Shown: positions 15,435-25,415 of the stretch, in pieces
How the letters are laid out: every line of letters begins with the position of its first letter
Position numbering within the stretch: position 1 is the first letter of the stretch
From: Methylomonas sp.
Lineage (GTDB): Bacteria > Pseudomonadota > Gammaproteobacteria > Methylococcales > Methylomonadaceae
NCBI GenBank assembly: GCA_026989395.1
Contig: JALSJK010000152.1
Span: 1 to 45,976, forward strand
Length of the DNA: 45,976 nt
Direction: 5' to 3'
Position numbers and translations under genes: made by a program
The notes under the pieces: model-generated
Told to the model about the DNA's origin: nothing
What the model saw: the letters and a program-made list of their open reading frames with translations, nothing else
Databases searched by the model: none

Positions 15435-16082
15435 TTACAAAAGTTCGTGTAATTCATGTGTCCGCTGCAGACAATGCAGTGGATTATATTGTTTCAAAGT
15501 AGCTTCAGAATGCGCGCCACAGGCAACGCCAATCGAAGCAATATCAGCATTTGTGGCCATTTGTAAATCATGAATGGAGTCTCCGACCATGACTACCCGT
15601 TGCTTGCTGACCCCAAGATGTTTAACAATTTCATTCAGCATGGCTGGATTTGGTTTTGACATGGTTTCATCAGCACATTTAGTTATCTCAAAAAGATCCT
15701 CAGTTTGCGTGCCTAACAGCGCTTTATCCAAACCAGCACGGTTTTTCCCGGTCGCAACAGCTAATTGATATCCTGATTTTTTTAAATCTTCTAACATTGG
15801 ATAAACACCATCAAACAAATCGTTTCTGGCTATCTTTTTACTGAAAAAAAGCTCACTGTATCGCTTTACCAAACACTCTTGCGTTTCAGCATCAATCCCT
15901 GGGAAGAGTTTTTGCATTGCTTTTTTAATACTCAGACCAATAATGTCCTTGGTCTCTTGGTCTTCAGGAATTCTGCAGCCATTTTCTGCCGCCGCTTTCT
16001 GAATACAGTACACAATCCAGTCGATCGAATTGACCAAGGTTCCATCCCAATCAAAAATAATCAAATCAAATCTATTTTTCAT
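15435..16082 (-). CDS. HAD superfamily hydrolase, phosphoglycolate phosphatase-like
   Basis: 215 residues. HAD motif I is FDWDGTLVNS (about 10-19), the threonine/serine motif lies in AVATGKNR, the lysine in MSKPNP, and motif IV in MVGDSIHDLQMA. A helical cap between motifs I and II is of the Gph type. A phosphatase for a small cytoplasmic phosphate ester is expected; the substrate is not visible. Start overlaps the rluC stop by 4 bases, so the two are translated together. Confidence 0.9.
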   Translation of the reverse strand: MKNRFDLIIFDWDGTLVNSIDWIVYCIQKAAAENGCRIPEDQETKDIIGLSIKKAMQKLFPGIDAETQECLVKRYSELFFSKKIARNDLFDGVYPMLEDLKKSGYQLAVATGKNRAGLDKALLGTQTEDLFEITKCADETMSKPNPAMLNEIVKHLGVSKQRVVMVGDSIHDLQMATNADIASIGVACGAHSEATLKQYNPLHCLQRTHELHELL

Positions 16083-17053
16083 TTCTTAGTGTAGTTGAGG
16101 TTTTTAGAATAATTTAGCAGATCACTAAACGCACTTGGTAAAGGAGCAACAATAGTCAGTTTTTTACCCGTTTCAGGATGGGCCATTTCAAGCATTTCAG
16201 CATGCAAAAATAGCCGCTTATGCCCTTTAGACTTAAAATAATTATTCTCTTCTGACAATCCATAGCGTTGATCACCAATTATTGGATGACCTAACCATGC
16301 AGCATGCACCCTGATTTGATGGGTTCTACCAGTTTTAGGTGAAGCTTCGACCAACGTTGCTTGCCCAAATTTCTGAATTCTCCTGAAAAAAGTTTCGGAA
16401 GCTTTTCCCGACTGACCGACTACGACCATTCGCTCGCCACCTTTTTTGATATTTTTTTGCAGTGGTTGGTCCACCCAGAGTTTTTTTCTCTGCCATTGGC
16501 CTGCCAATATGGCAAGATATTTTTTATGGACTTGATCAGAACGAAAAAGTTCGTGCAGATAAACTAAGGATTTGCGTTTCTTAGCAATCACAAGGCAGCC
16601 AGAGGTATCCTTATCTAATCGGTGGACAAGTTCTAAAAACTTAGCTTCTGGTCTCATTTGCCGCAAAGCCTCTATAATCCCGGAATTAACGCCACTACCT
16701 CCATGCACGGCAAAGCCCGCCGGTTTATTGAGAATCAGTAAATAATCATCTTCAAACAAAATACTATCATTGAGTTTTTTTATCAGCACAGAAGAAATAA
16801 AATGCTGAGCTTCCTTCTGCGCCATTCTGACTGGAGGAATTCTAACCACATCACCTAGCGCCAATCGTTGTTTTGCCTCACAACGCCCTTTATTAACACG
16901 CACCTCGCCTTTACGAATAATTCGATAAATACGACTTTTAGGCACCCCTTTCAAGCGAGATAACAAAAAATTATCTAGTCTTTGCCCTTCTGATTCCTCA
17001 CTTATTTCAAGCCACTGAACCTGGGGGCTAATCATTTCATTTTGGTTATTCAT
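16079..17053 (-). CDS. rluC: 23S rRNA pseudouridine synthase
   Basis: 324 residues. RluC makes pseudouridines at 955, 2504 and 2580 of 23S rRNA in E. coli. An S4 RNA-binding domain (RLDNFLLSRLKGVPKSRIYR) is followed by the RluA-type catalytic domain with its aspartate in VHRLDKDTSGCLVIAKKR and the GRTHQIRVHAAWLGHPI motif. The ATG at 17053 is preferred; a longer frame runs 44 codons further upstream without family similarity. It is divergent from rne, the arrangement typical for rluC and favouring this assignment over rluD. Confidence 0.93.
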   Translation of the reverse strand: MNNQNEMISPQVQWLEISEESEGQRLDNFLLSRLKGVPKSRIYRIIRKGEVRVNKGRCEAKQRLALGDVVRIPPVRMAQKEAQHFISSVLIKKLNDSILFEDDYLLILNKPAGFAVHGGSGVNSGIIEALRQMRPEAKFLELVHRLDKDTSGCLVIAKKRKSLVYLHELFRSDQVHKKYLAILAGQWQRKKLWVDQPLQKNIKKGGERMVVVGQSGKASETFFRRIQKFGQATLVEASPKTGRTHQIRVHAAWLGHPIIGDQRYGLSEENNYFKSKGHKRLFLHAEMLEMAHPETGKKLTIVAPLPSAFSDLLNYSKNLNYTKK

Positions 17054-17685
17054 AAATGCTATAATACCTTCAAAAAACAATAGCCTTGGGAGAAATTGTT
17101 TGGTTTTGTGATTGAGGAACAGGGGTAATCGAAAAAAACTTGTACTGGTTATAATTTTAAACACGCAAAACGTGCAATATTGCAACCAGAAACGTTGGAA
17201 TAATCATCAACGATATATCATAACATTGCTGTTATGTAACAACATTGCTATATTGTAACTAAATAAAGAAATTAATCTGAACATAAATGACATTTTAATG
17301 TCGTTATAGAACAAAGAAAACGAAAAATTTCGGGGAGCTTTAAGCTTCGATTGATTGACAAAAACATAACTGAATTATATGGGTTTTATCGCTCAACCCA
17401 CTTATGAGCGAGATACATCCTGATCTTGTCAGAATTAAAATAACTAAAACGTACAGAATACTTGATTTAGTCGCCACTTTTTTAATCACCTTTTAATCCA
17501 ACAGATTACCTGGGGTTACTACGTTCCTTATTGTCCGGAACCTGCGACGCATGTTATAAACTAAAACATAAATCATCTGCTTTGGCGCACTTTATGAAAT
17601 ACAAACATAAGCCTTACGCCAACATACAAACGATTTTCAGTCTTAATTTTGATAAGGAACTGGATGATTAACAAGGAACAAATAC
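17054..17685. other. 630-bp divergent spacer with the rne leader
   Basis: No gene is supported. It contains the promoters for rluC (minus) and rne (plus). Two hairpins lie in what would be the rne leader: TCGCTCA/TGAGCGA (17389-17395, 17405-17411) and GTTCC/GGAAC (17523-17527, 17537-17541). In E. coli a long rne leader with hairpins lets RNase E control its own mRNA; a similar role here is inferred from position only. Confidence 0.5.
17389..17411 (+). promoter_or_regulatory. Hairpin in the rne leader
   Basis: TCGCTCA and TGAGCGA form a perfect 7-bp stem with a 9-nt loop, 275 nt before the rne start. It may be an autoregulatory target of RNase E as known for the enterobacterial rne leader, although no sequence similarity to that leader was seen. 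Confidence 0.4.
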
Positions 17686-19857
17686 ATGAAGAGAATGCTT
17701 ATCAACGCTACGCAGCCAGAAGAGCTGCGAGTAGCTTTGGTAGATGGTCAAAAATTATATGATTTTGACATAGAGGTACCATCGAAAGAACAAAAGAAAT
17801 CAAATGTTTATAAAGGCATTATTACCCGGGTTGAACCTAGTCTGGAAGCTGCATTTGTAAACTATGGTGCTGAAAAGCATGGTTTTTTACCCCTTAAAGA
17901 AATCTCACCTCAATACTATCAAACTACAGATGACAACAAAACTTCGGGCAAAGCCTCGATAAAAGAAGGCCAAGAAGTTGTTGTCCAAATCGAAAAGGAA
18001 GAGCGTGGCAATAAAGGTGCAGCCTTAACAACCTACATCAGCCTAGCTGGCTCTTACTTGGTTTTAATGCCCAATAACCCCGAAGCTGGTGGCATTTCCC
18101 GGCGCATTGAAGGCGAAACCCGTAACGAGTTGCGGGAAGCCATGGCCGCTCTGGAAATCCCTGAGAGCATGGGTTTAATTGTACGTACAGCAGGCTGCGG
18201 TAAAAGCACCGAAGAACTGCAATGGGATTTAAACTATCTTTTGCAGCTCTGGGAAGCGATTGAAAGATCTGCCTCTGAAAAACAAGCGCCATTCCTGATT
18301 TTCCAGGAAAGCAATGTCATGATCAGAGCATTACGAGATCACCTGCGCAACAATATTGATGAAATTCTAGTTGACAAAGAATCTTCTTTTAAACTGGTGC
18401 AGAGCTTTCTCAAACAAGTCATGCCCCACTTTTTGCCCAAGGCCAAATTGTATGAGGATAAAGTACCTCTATTTAGCCGTTTCCAGATAGAAACACAAAT
18501 TGAGCTAGCTTATGGACGCGAGGTTCCCTTACCTTCTGGCGGTTCAATTGTTATTGATCATACAGAGGCATTAACATCCATCGATATCAACTCTGCCAGA
18601 TCGACAAAAGGTGGCGATATTGAAGAAACCGCACTTAACACTAATCTTGAAGCTGCTGATGAAATTGCGCGGCAGTTAAGATTAAGAGATTTGGGCGGCC
18701 TTTTTGTTATCGATTTTATTGACATGATGGCTAACAGAAACCAGCGCGCTGTTGAAAATCGTTTGCGCGATGCCCTTAAAATTGATCGCGCTAGAATCCA
18801 GACCAGCCGCATCTCAAGATTTGGCTTATTGGAAATGTCTAGACAACGGCTTCGCCCTTCCCTTGGTGATTCCACACAGCTACCTTGCCCACGCTGTAAA
18901 GGACAAGGTTCCATTAGAAATGTTGAATCAGTTGCCCTTGCAATTCTCCGTGTTCTTGAAGAAGAAGCGATGAAAAAAGGCACTGATAAAATAATCGCCC
19001 ACCTGCCTATCGAAAGCGCGACATTCTTGCTGAATGAAAAACGCCATATGATTGAAGAGCTGGAGCAACGACTCAAGGTTGGCATTGTCATTCTTCCCAG
19101 CAAACATATGGAAACACCCGCATATGATATTGAACGCATTAAGGCCAAAGACGAACCGGAAGAAAAATCTAGTTATCAACAACTTAAAGAAGAAGACATT
19201 GCTGTCCCCGAATTTGCTCGGCAAGTGACCCCTGTCGCTAACGAGGCCGTCATCAAAGACTTCCTGCCTGATGCTGCACCACCAATGCCGGCAAAACATA
19301 AAAAGGCTTCAGAAAGCTTAGTAAAACGCTTCTGGCATAAGCTAGTTGGGGCTAGTGAGCCTGAGGCCACTAAACCAACACCAGCAAAAACAACCAAGTC
19401 ATCATCGTCTGGCACAACATCAAAACCATCTTCCAGCGGCAATCGTGGCCGGAACAGTGGCGGTCGACAACGGTCCACTGATAAAAACAGCCGAAGTGGC
19501 TCAAGAAATAATCCACGCCGCAGACCAAATAATCATCAAGCAAAAACCAATAACAAGCAATCAGAAACTGTTAACCAGGAAAACAATTCTAATAGTACTG
19601 AATCAAAACCAGAGCAAAAAAAAGGTTCTGGCAGAAGAACTAGCTCCTATAACAGAAGAAACCCCAATCGGCGTAGGCCACAAAAACAAAATACTGTAGA
19701 AAACAAGTCTTCAGAAACCCAACCTCAGAAGATTGATGCCTCGGAAAATCGTCAGGCAACACAAAGTAGTGCTTATGCCACAGAATTCGGTAAAAAGCGC
19801 CAAGCCAGTAACAACACTGCTTTGATCGTTAAACCAGACGTTAAAGACGAAACCTGA
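17686..19857 (+). CDS. rne: Ribonuclease E
   Basis: 723 residues against 1061 in E. coli; the catalytic half is intact and the tail is short. The N-terminus [18 protein letters not shown] and the S1 domain ([19 protein letters not shown]) are typical. The metal-binding aspartates lie in [12 protein letters not shown] and [12 protein letters not shown], and the zinc-link cysteines in [10 protein letters not shown]. The last 200 residues are low in complexity, rich in S, N, R, P, Q, K, fitting a disordered RNA- and membrane-binding tail; enolase or RhlB sites could not be identified. AAGGA precedes the ATG. The protein cuts mRNA and processes rRNA and tRNA. It is rne rather than rng because of the rluC neighbour and the tail. 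Confidence 0.95.
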   Translation: MKRMLINATQPEELRVALVDGQKLYDFDIEVPSKEQKKSNVYKGIITRVEPSLEAAFVNYGAEKHGFLPLKEISPQYYQTTDDNKTSGKASIKEGQEVVVQIEKEERGNKGAALTTYISLAGSYLVLMPNNPEAGGISRRIEGETRNELREAMAALEIPESMGLIVRTAGCGKSTEELQWDLNYLLQLWEAIERSASEKQAPFLIFQESNVMIRALRDHLRNNIDEILVDKESSFKLVQSFLKQVMPHFLPKAKLYEDKVPLFSRFQIETQIELAYGREVPLPSGGSIVIDHTEALTSIDINSARSTKGGDIEETALNTNLEAADEIARQLRLRDLGGLFVIDFIDMMANRNQRAVENRLRDALKIDRARIQTSRISRFGLLEMSRQRLRPSLGDSTQLPCPRCKGQGSIRNVESVALAILRVLEEEAMKKGTDKIIAHLPIESATFLLNEKRHMIEELEQRLKVGIVILPSKHMETPAYDIERIKAKDEPEEKSSYQQLKEEDIAVPEFARQVTPVANEAVIKDFLPDAAPPMPAKHKKASESLVKRFWHKLVGASEPEATKPTPAKTTKSSSSGTTSKPSSSGNRGRNSGGRQRSTDKNSRSGSRNNPRRRPNNHQAKTNNKQSETVNQENNSNSTESKPEQKKGSGRRTSSYNRRNPNRRRPQKQNTVENKSSETQPQKIDASENRQATQSSAYATEFGKKRQASNNTALIVKPDVKDET

Positions 19858-19869
19858 TCAAACTGATAA

Positions 19870-19907
19870 TTCTATTTTGCTCGCCTGAAAACGTGAGCAA
19901 AATAGAA
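19870..19907. terminator. Stem-loop between convergent rne and dnaE
   Basis: TTCTATTTTGCTC (19870-19882) pairs perfectly with GAGCAAAATAGAA (19895-19907) around a 12-nt loop. It fills the 55-base gap between the rne and dnaE stops. There is no long T run after it on either strand, but the stem itself is U/A-rich at its base, and a bidirectional terminator is the simplest reading. Confidence 0.6.
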
Positions 19908-19912
19908 GCTTC

Positions 19913-22900
19913 TTAACGATATCTTAACGCCACCGAATCGGCGCCAAAGAGACTTTGCAAATTATTCAGTAACTCATCCGTCGGTCTAACTCGAAAGTTA
20001 TCACCCAATTGCAATGAGGAGTGTAATGAATTGGAACGATAATCAATGACTATAGGACATTGCCCTCCAGTGAAAGGCTGAATAACTTCGGTCAGTTTAT
20101 TAATCACTTCCCGCGCTTCAATCGTTTTTACTAGTTGCCAATCAATCATTAAACATCGTGCAAAACACTCTCTTGCCTGCTCCATGTTATAAACTTTTTC
20201 TGCAATAATGCTGAGCGAACCAGAATAATGATCTATTCTAGCCGAGCCTTCCACAATCAAAAGCTCATCAGTTTTTAATCTGTCACGATAAGCCTCAAAA
20301 GCTTCACTATAAAACGCCACCTCCAAGCGGCCACTTTTGTCGTCCAAAACCGCAAAACCCATCGTACGCCCTTTTTTATCCTGGCGGGTTCTTATTCCGA
20401 GCAATAACCCTGCAATTCTGACTTCAACCTTACCGCGTGCATTTTCCACATCTGGCAATATTTTTGAAATGCTTCCGTGTGTTATATTTTTTAACTCAGA
20501 AAGATATGTATCGATAGGATGTCCAGTCAAAAACAAGCCCAATACTTGCTTTTCCGAAGCTAAACGTTCTTTTTCCGGCCAAGGGGGGATATTCTGGGTG
20601 TAGTGACCCTGACTGTTCTCCTGGTCATCAGAAGTTACTGACAAACCAAATAAATCATTTTGCCCGGTCTCCTTCATTTTTCCATATTGCTCAGCTACTT
20701 TCAGAGCAGTGGGCAATTCAGCCATGTGACTGGCTCTATTTTCGTCAAACACATCAAAAGCCCCTGCCCTAATCAATGCTTCCAAAACCCTACGATTGAC
20801 CTTACGTAAATCGACACGTTTACATAAATCATAAAAATCTTCGAACAGGCCGTTTCGCTGGCGCTCAGCCAGCAAATCCTCGATCGCAGCTTCACCCACC
20901 CCTTTTATTGCTCCAATTCCATAAATGATCTTATCATTATCATCCACGGTAAACTTATATTGCGAAATATTGATATTTGGAGGGCAGATCTCTATTTTCA
21001 TGGTTCGGCATTCTTCTATAAGAACAACAACCTTATCCGTATTGTCCATATCTGAGGACAAAACTGCTGCCATAAATGCTGCTGGAAAATGCGCTTTTAA
21101 CCATGCGGTTTGATAAGCAACTAGTGCATAGGCGGCTGAATGCGATTTATTAAATCCATAACCGGCAAATTTTTCCATCAAATCAAAAATATAGGTCGCA
21201 ATTTTTTCATCAATGCCATTGTTGACGGCTCCTTTGGTAAAAATTGCGCGCTGTTCAGCCATTTCTTCAACCTTTTTCTTGCCCATTGCCCGACGCAACA
21301 AATCAGCTCCACCTAATGTATAGCCTGCAAGCTCCTGGGCAATTTGCATGACTTGCTCTTGATATAGAATGACGCCATTGGTGGGCTCTAAAATTGATTC
21401 CAGTTTAGGATGCGCATATTCCGCCTTTGCACCATGTTTCACACGGATATAATCATCTACCATACCTGACTCTAACGGGCCGGGCCTGAACAATGCGACC
21501 AAAGCAATAATATCGTCAAAACAATCGGGCCGCAGTTTACGAATCAACTCTTTCATACCCCGTGATTCCAGCTGAAACACAGCCGTTGTCGCACTACTTT
21601 GCAAAAGTTGATAACTCGCTTCATCATCCCTGGGAATTTGGCTAATATCGATTATAGATTCGCCATTTTTTGCTTTTTTATGATTAATTGTTTGCAACGC
21701 CCAGTCAATAATGGTGAGCGTTCTTAACCCCAAAAAATCGAATTTAACTAAACCTACCGCTTCTACATCATCCTTATCAAACTGGGTAACCAGATTTCCG
21801 CCACCTTGTTCACAATATAGCGGCGTGAAGTCAGTGAGTTTTGTCGGGGCTATAACGACTCCACCAGCATGTTTACCTGCATTTCTGGCCGTTCCCTCCA
21901 ATGAGCGCGCCATATCCAGCAAACTTTTTACTTCCTCATCTGTTTCGTACAAAGTTTGTAATTCTGGCGCCTCTTTTAATGCTTTTTCAAGAGTCATCCC
22001 GATTTCAAAAGGAATTAGCTTTGCAATTCGGTCTACAAAACCATAGGAAAGCCCAAGAACTCTTCCTACATCTCGAACTACCGCTTTAGCTGCCATAGAT
22101 CCATAGGTGATAATCTGGGAGACCTTTTCACGGCCATAGCGCCGCGCAACATAATCAATGACTTCATCACGCCGATCCATACAAAAATCAACATCAAAAT
22201 CCGGCATCGACACCCGTTCCGGATTCAAAAAACGCTCAAAAAGCAAATCAAATTCGATTGGATCAAGGTCTGTGATCTTCAAGGCATAAGCTACCAGTGA
22301 TCCCGCACCGGAACCACGTCCTGGACCTACCGGAATTTTTTCTGATTTAGCCCATTGAATAAAATCTGCAACAATCAAAAAATACCCGGGGAAACCCATT
22401 TGGGTAATGACCTGCAATTCCATATCAAGGCGGTCATAATAGATTTGTTTTTTTTCTTGCTCTGTTCCCGTTCCCGTTGCCGGGTATTCCTGCAAACGTT
22501 GTTCCAGCCCTTTTTTGGAAACATTGACAAAATATTCATCCAGAGTAAGATTTTCTGGTACGGGGAAATCGGGTAAATAATTATCACCCAAGCCAAGCTC
22601 TAGATTGCATCTGCGTGCAATTTCCACAGTATTTTGAAGCGCTTCAGGGATATCTGAAAACAGTTTGAGCATTTCTTCTTCAGTACGAAGAAACTGTTGT
22701 TCCGTATAATTTTTTGGCCTTCTTGAATCATCCAGCACCCTGCCTTGATTAATGCACACTCTCACTTCATGGGCAGCAAAATCTTCCGGATTGATAAACC
22801 TGACATCATTCGTTGCCACCACCGGCAAATCCAGAGACATTGCCAAATCAATAGCGGCATGAATATATCGTTCTTCTTCTGGCTTTCCAACACGCTGGAG

Positions 22901-23404
22901 CTCAAGATAATAATTATTTTCAAATAATTGTGCCCAGTGCTTTGCCGCTGCCTTTGCTTTATCAGTATCATCCAGTATTAATGATCTACCAACCTCTCCT
23001 TCCATAGCGCCTGATAACGCAATCAGCCCCTGGTTGTTTTCCTCAACCCATGCTTTTTTCAGCATTGGCACTCCCTGATGCTGTCCTTCTTGATAAGCAC
23101 GTGAAATAAGCTCGGTTAATGTTGTATAGCCCTTCTTGTTTTGCACAAGAAATGTCATTCGAAATGGCAATGTCATGTCGTCAGAATTATATATGAGAAC
23201 ATCAGAGCCGATTATCGGCTTTATCCCATTTGCGCAGGCTGCGCGGTAAAATTTGACTAAAGAGAACAGATTGGATTGGTCAGTAACTGCAATGGCTGGC
23301 ATTCCATTACTGGCCAGTTTTGCCATCATTGGTTTGATTTTTACGATGCCATCAACAAGTGAAAATTCAGTATGCAAACGTAAATGAACAAAACTGGGTT
23401 GCAT
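19913..23404 (-). CDS. dnaE: DNA polymerase III subunit alpha
   Basis: 1163 residues, close to the 1160 of E. coli DnaE, the replicative polymerase subunit. A PHP domain opens the protein (FVHLRLHTEFSLVDG). The catalytic aspartates are in MPDFDVDFCMDRRDEV; GPGRGSGAGSLVAYAL and FNKSHSAAYALVAYQTAWLK are further family marks. The helix-hairpin-helix and OB parts near the end (VRIAGLLLGIRTRQDKKG) bind DNA. It lies 127 bases after rnhB in the same direction order as E. coli (rnhB-dnaE). Confidence 0.97.
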   Translation of the reverse strand: MQPSFVHLRLHTEFSLVDGIVKIKPMMAKLASNGMPAIAVTDQSNLFSLVKFYRAACANGIKPIIGSDVLIYNSDDMTLPFRMTFLVQNKKGYTTLTELISRAYQEGQHQGVPMLKKAWVEENNQGLIALSGAMEGEVGRSLILDDTDKAKAAAKHWAQLFENNYYLELQRVGKPEEERYIHAAIDLAMSLDLPVVATNDVRFINPEDFAAHEVRVCINQGRVLDDSRRPKNYTEQQFLRTEEEMLKLFSDIPEALQNTVEIARRCNLELGLGDNYLPDFPVPENLTLDEYFVNVSKKGLEQRLQEYPATGTGTEQEKKQIYYDRLDMELQVITQMGFPGYFLIVADFIQWAKSEKIPVGPGRGSGAGSLVAYALKITDLDPIEFDLLFERFLNPERVSMPDFDVDFCMDRRDEVIDYVARRYGREKVSQIITYGSMAAKAVVRDVGRVLGLSYGFVDRIAKLIPFEIGMTLEKALKEAPELQTLYETDEEVKSLLDMARSLEGTARNAGKHAGGVVIAPTKLTDFTPLYCEQGGGNLVTQFDKDDVEAVGLVKFDFLGLRTLTIIDWALQTINHKKAKNGESIIDISQIPRDDEASYQLLQSSATTAVFQLESRGMKELIRKLRPDCFDDIIALVALFRPGPLESGMVDDYIRVKHGAKAEYAHPKLESILEPTNGVILYQEQVMQIAQELAGYTLGGADLLRRAMGKKKVEEMAEQRAIFTKGAVNNGIDEKIATYIFDLMEKFAGYGFNKSHSAAYALVAYQTAWLKAHFPAAFMAAVLSSDMDNTDKVVVLIEECRTMKIEICPPNINISQYKFTVDDNDKIIYGIGAIKGVGEAAIEDLLAERQRNGLFEDFYDLCKRVDLRKVNRRVLEALIRAGAFDVFDENRASHMAELPTALKVAEQYGKMKETGQNDLFGLSVTSDDQENSQGHYTQNIPPWPEKERLASEKQVLGLFLTGHPIDTYLSELKNITHGSISKILPDVENARGKVEVRIAGLLLGIRTRQDKKGRTMGFAVLDDKSGRLEVAFYSEAFEAYRDRLKTDELLIVEGSARIDHYSGSLSIIAEKVYNMEQARECFARCLMIDWQLVKTIEAREVINKLTEVIQPFTGGQCPIVIDYRSNSLHSSLQLGDNFRVRPTDELLNNLQSLFGADSVALRYR

Positions 23405-23531
23405 GGCTCAATATTATAAGTTTGATAATTCCGAATAGAGACAAAATGAGTTTGACTCCATGATTGGATAGAGTAATAAAGCCATTGCGGAATATCTTAC
23501 CAAGGACATTCCACCGCTCAACACAATAAAA

Positions 23532-24143
23532 TTATGACGCAACACTATTGCTGAAAATTGGATTATCCTTTTTTTCCGAAAAAATCTTTTTTACTGGCGA
23601 AAAAGATTTTCGATGTTGCCGCGTTAACCCAAGTTCTGTAAGTTTTTTCAAATGCAATTTGGTCGCATAACCTTTATGCTGTGAAAAACAGTATCCTTGA
23701 TAAAACTGATCCAAAGCTTCCATTTCATTATCCCGTGAAACCTTGGCTATAATCGAAGCAGCTGAAATTTCTGCAAACTTGCTATCTCCTTGAATGACAG
23801 CCTCGCCCTTACAATCAATTTCAGGAAAAAACGTGCCATCAACTCGAACATACTCAGGTCTGACTGACAACATTGAAAATGCACGAGCCATTGCTAATAG
23901 AGAAGCATTCAAGATATTAATTTTATCAATTTCAGAGGCATCTGCCCTACCAATTGCCCAAGCGATTGCATTTTTCTTAATCTGAACTGAAAGTTGTTCG
24001 CGTTGCTTTGGTGTTAATTTTTTTGAATCCGTCAAACCCTCGATTTTATTCGATGGCTCCAAAATAACTGCAGCAGCCACAACCGGACCAACAAGACAAC
24101 CTCGACCTACCTCATCAAGCCCTGCACATAATCCAATAGCCAC
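23532..24143 (-). CDS. rnhB: Ribonuclease HII
   Basis: 203 residues. RNase HII removes ribonucleotides from DNA and RNA primers. The acidic active site begins in GLDEVGRGCLVGPVVAAAV; KKLTPKQRE, VDGTFFP and GDSKFAEISAASIIAKV carry the rest. The start is GTG at 24143 with little ribosome-site signal, 10 nt after the lpxA stop, so translation may be coupled. lpxB, which separates lpxA and rnhB in E. coli, is missing. Confidence 0.95.
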   Translation of the reverse strand: MAIGLCAGLDEVGRGCLVGPVVAAAVILEPSNKIEGLTDSKKLTPKQREQLSVQIKKNAIAWAIGRADASEIDKINILNASLLAMARAFSMLSVRPEYVRVDGTFFPEIDCKGEAVIQGDSKFAEISAASIIAKVSRDNEMEALDQFYQGYCFSQHKGYATKLHLKKLTELGLTRQHRKSFSPVKKIFSEKKDNPIFSNSVAS

Positions 24144-24153
24144 TTAGAAAAAA

Positions 24154-24924
24154 TTAACGCAGAATACCTCGGGTAACATTTCGTAGAAAACTAACCATAT
24201 TTGAAAGTTCATTGCAATCGCCCGCCATGTCTTCGATTTCTTCGATTGCATCTTCCAATCTAAGGTTAGTTTTGTAGAGTATTTTGTATGCTTTTCTTAC
24301 CTGCTGGATCACTTCAGGCGACGCCCCGTCTCTTTCCAAGCCAACCGAGTTTATACCATGCGGTCTAGTCGGTCGGCCACCTACCATGACATAAGGCGGA
24401 ATATCCTGGGTTATTGCACTTCCCATGGCTGAAAAACTAAATTGACCAATTTGGGTAAATTGATGAACCAAGGTAAAGCCGCCTAATATCGCAAAATCAT
24501 CAACATGAACATGACCCGCTAATGAAGCGCCATTTGCCATAATGACATGATTACCAATAACACAATCATGAGCAACATGAGTGTAAGCCATAAACAAATT
24601 GTCATGGCCAATCTTGGTTAGACTATTATCTTGTTTTGTCCCTCTATGCATAGTGCAATATTCGCGGATGGTATTCCTATCACCTAATTCCAATCGCGTC
24701 ACTTCATCAGCATATTTCTTGTCTTGCGGATTCTCTCCAATAGAAGAAAATTGATAAATGGTATTGTCATAACCAATCGTCGTGGGCCCCTTAATCACAA
24801 CATGAGGTCCAATAACTGAACCCGACTTAATTAAAACTTCCGGACCGATGACTGTATAAGGACCAATTGTGACATCTTCAGCTATGTCTGCAGCCGGATC
24901 AATTATCGCTGTACTATCAATCAA
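24154..24924 (-). CDS. lpxA: UDP-N-acetylglucosamine acyltransferase
   Basis: 257 residues. LpxA adds a hydroxyacyl chain from acyl carrier protein to UDP-GlcNAc, the first lipid A step. Left-handed hexapeptide repeats fill residues 5-190 (IGPYTVIGPEVLI, VIGPHVVIKGP), the catalytic histidine is in THVAHDCVIGNH, and a helical tail follows. The start is taken as TTG at 24924, two nt after the fabZ stop, which gives the normal family length; a longer frame overlaps fabZ and looks spurious. Confidence 0.94.
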   Translation of the reverse strand: MIDSTAIIDPAADIAEDVTIGPYTVIGPEVLIKSGSVIGPHVVIKGPTTIGYDNTIYQFSSIGENPQDKKYADEVTRLELGDRNTIREYCTMHRGTKQDNSLTKIGHDNLFMAYTHVAHDCVIGNHVIMANGASLAGHVHVDDFAILGGFTLVHQFTQIGQFSFSAMGSAITQDIPPYVMVGGRPTRPHGINSVGLERDGASPEVIQQVRKAYKILYKTNLRLEDAIEEIEDMAGDCNELSNMVSFLRNVTRGILR

Positions 24925-24926
24925 AG

Positions 24927-25367
24927 CTAATCTACCACCGCAGCACAGCGAATTTCTGCACTGGCAACAAATTCGCCGTCTACTTCCGCACGACAATCAA
25001 ACGCCCAAATATTTCTTTTGCTCCGCAAAAAACGGGCTTCAAGCATAATCTGATCACCAGGCCCAACAGTTCGTTTAAATTTCGCTTTATCAATGCCAAC
25101 TAAAAAATAGGTCATTCCCTTGCCTAATTCATCAGGTGCAGTTTCAGATGCCAACAACCCAGTTGCTTGCGCGAGCGCTTCCAATATTAAGACCCCTGGA
25201 AACACAGGCATATGAGGAAAATGCCCTTGAAAAAAAGGCTCGTTGTAAGTTACATTTTTTACCGCTAACAGTCTGACACCAGGCTCGCATTCAACAACCT
25301 TATCAACTAAAAGAAATGGATAACGATGCGGTAAAAATTCTTGTATGTCTAAAATATCCAGCTTCAA
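24927..25367 (-). CDS. fabZ: 3-hydroxyacyl-ACP dehydratase
   Basis: 146 residues, standard FabZ length. The hot-dog fold signature DIQEFLPHRYPFLLVDKV carries the active histidine, and FPGVLILEALAQATGLLA the glutamate. It dehydrates hydroxyacyl-ACP in fatty acid synthesis and competes with LpxA for the same hydroxyacyl-ACP pool, which fits the shared operon. It follows ompH by 48 bases; lpxD, normally between the two, is absent. Confidence 0.96.
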   Translation of the reverse strand: MKLDILDIQEFLPHRYPFLLVDKVVECEPGVRLLAVKNVTYNEPFFQGHFPHMPVFPGVLILEALAQATGLLASETAPDELGKGMTYFLVGIDKAKFKRTVGPGDQIMLEARFLRSKRNIWAFDCRAEVDGEFVASAEIRCAAVVD

Positions 25368-25415
25368 TGGCTCTACCTTCTGGCAATGTTGTAATTTTTA
25401 TAGTTACTTTATTTT

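Noticed and set aside
18558-19148. 196-codon frame opposite rne
   Set aside because: Antisense to a highly conserved coding region, with serine- and arginine-rich shadow composition.
23430-23505. Imperfect inverted repeat GATAATTCCG / CGGAATATC between dnaE and rnhB
   Set aside because: Short, imperfect and with little inner pairing; not enough for a fold-back element.
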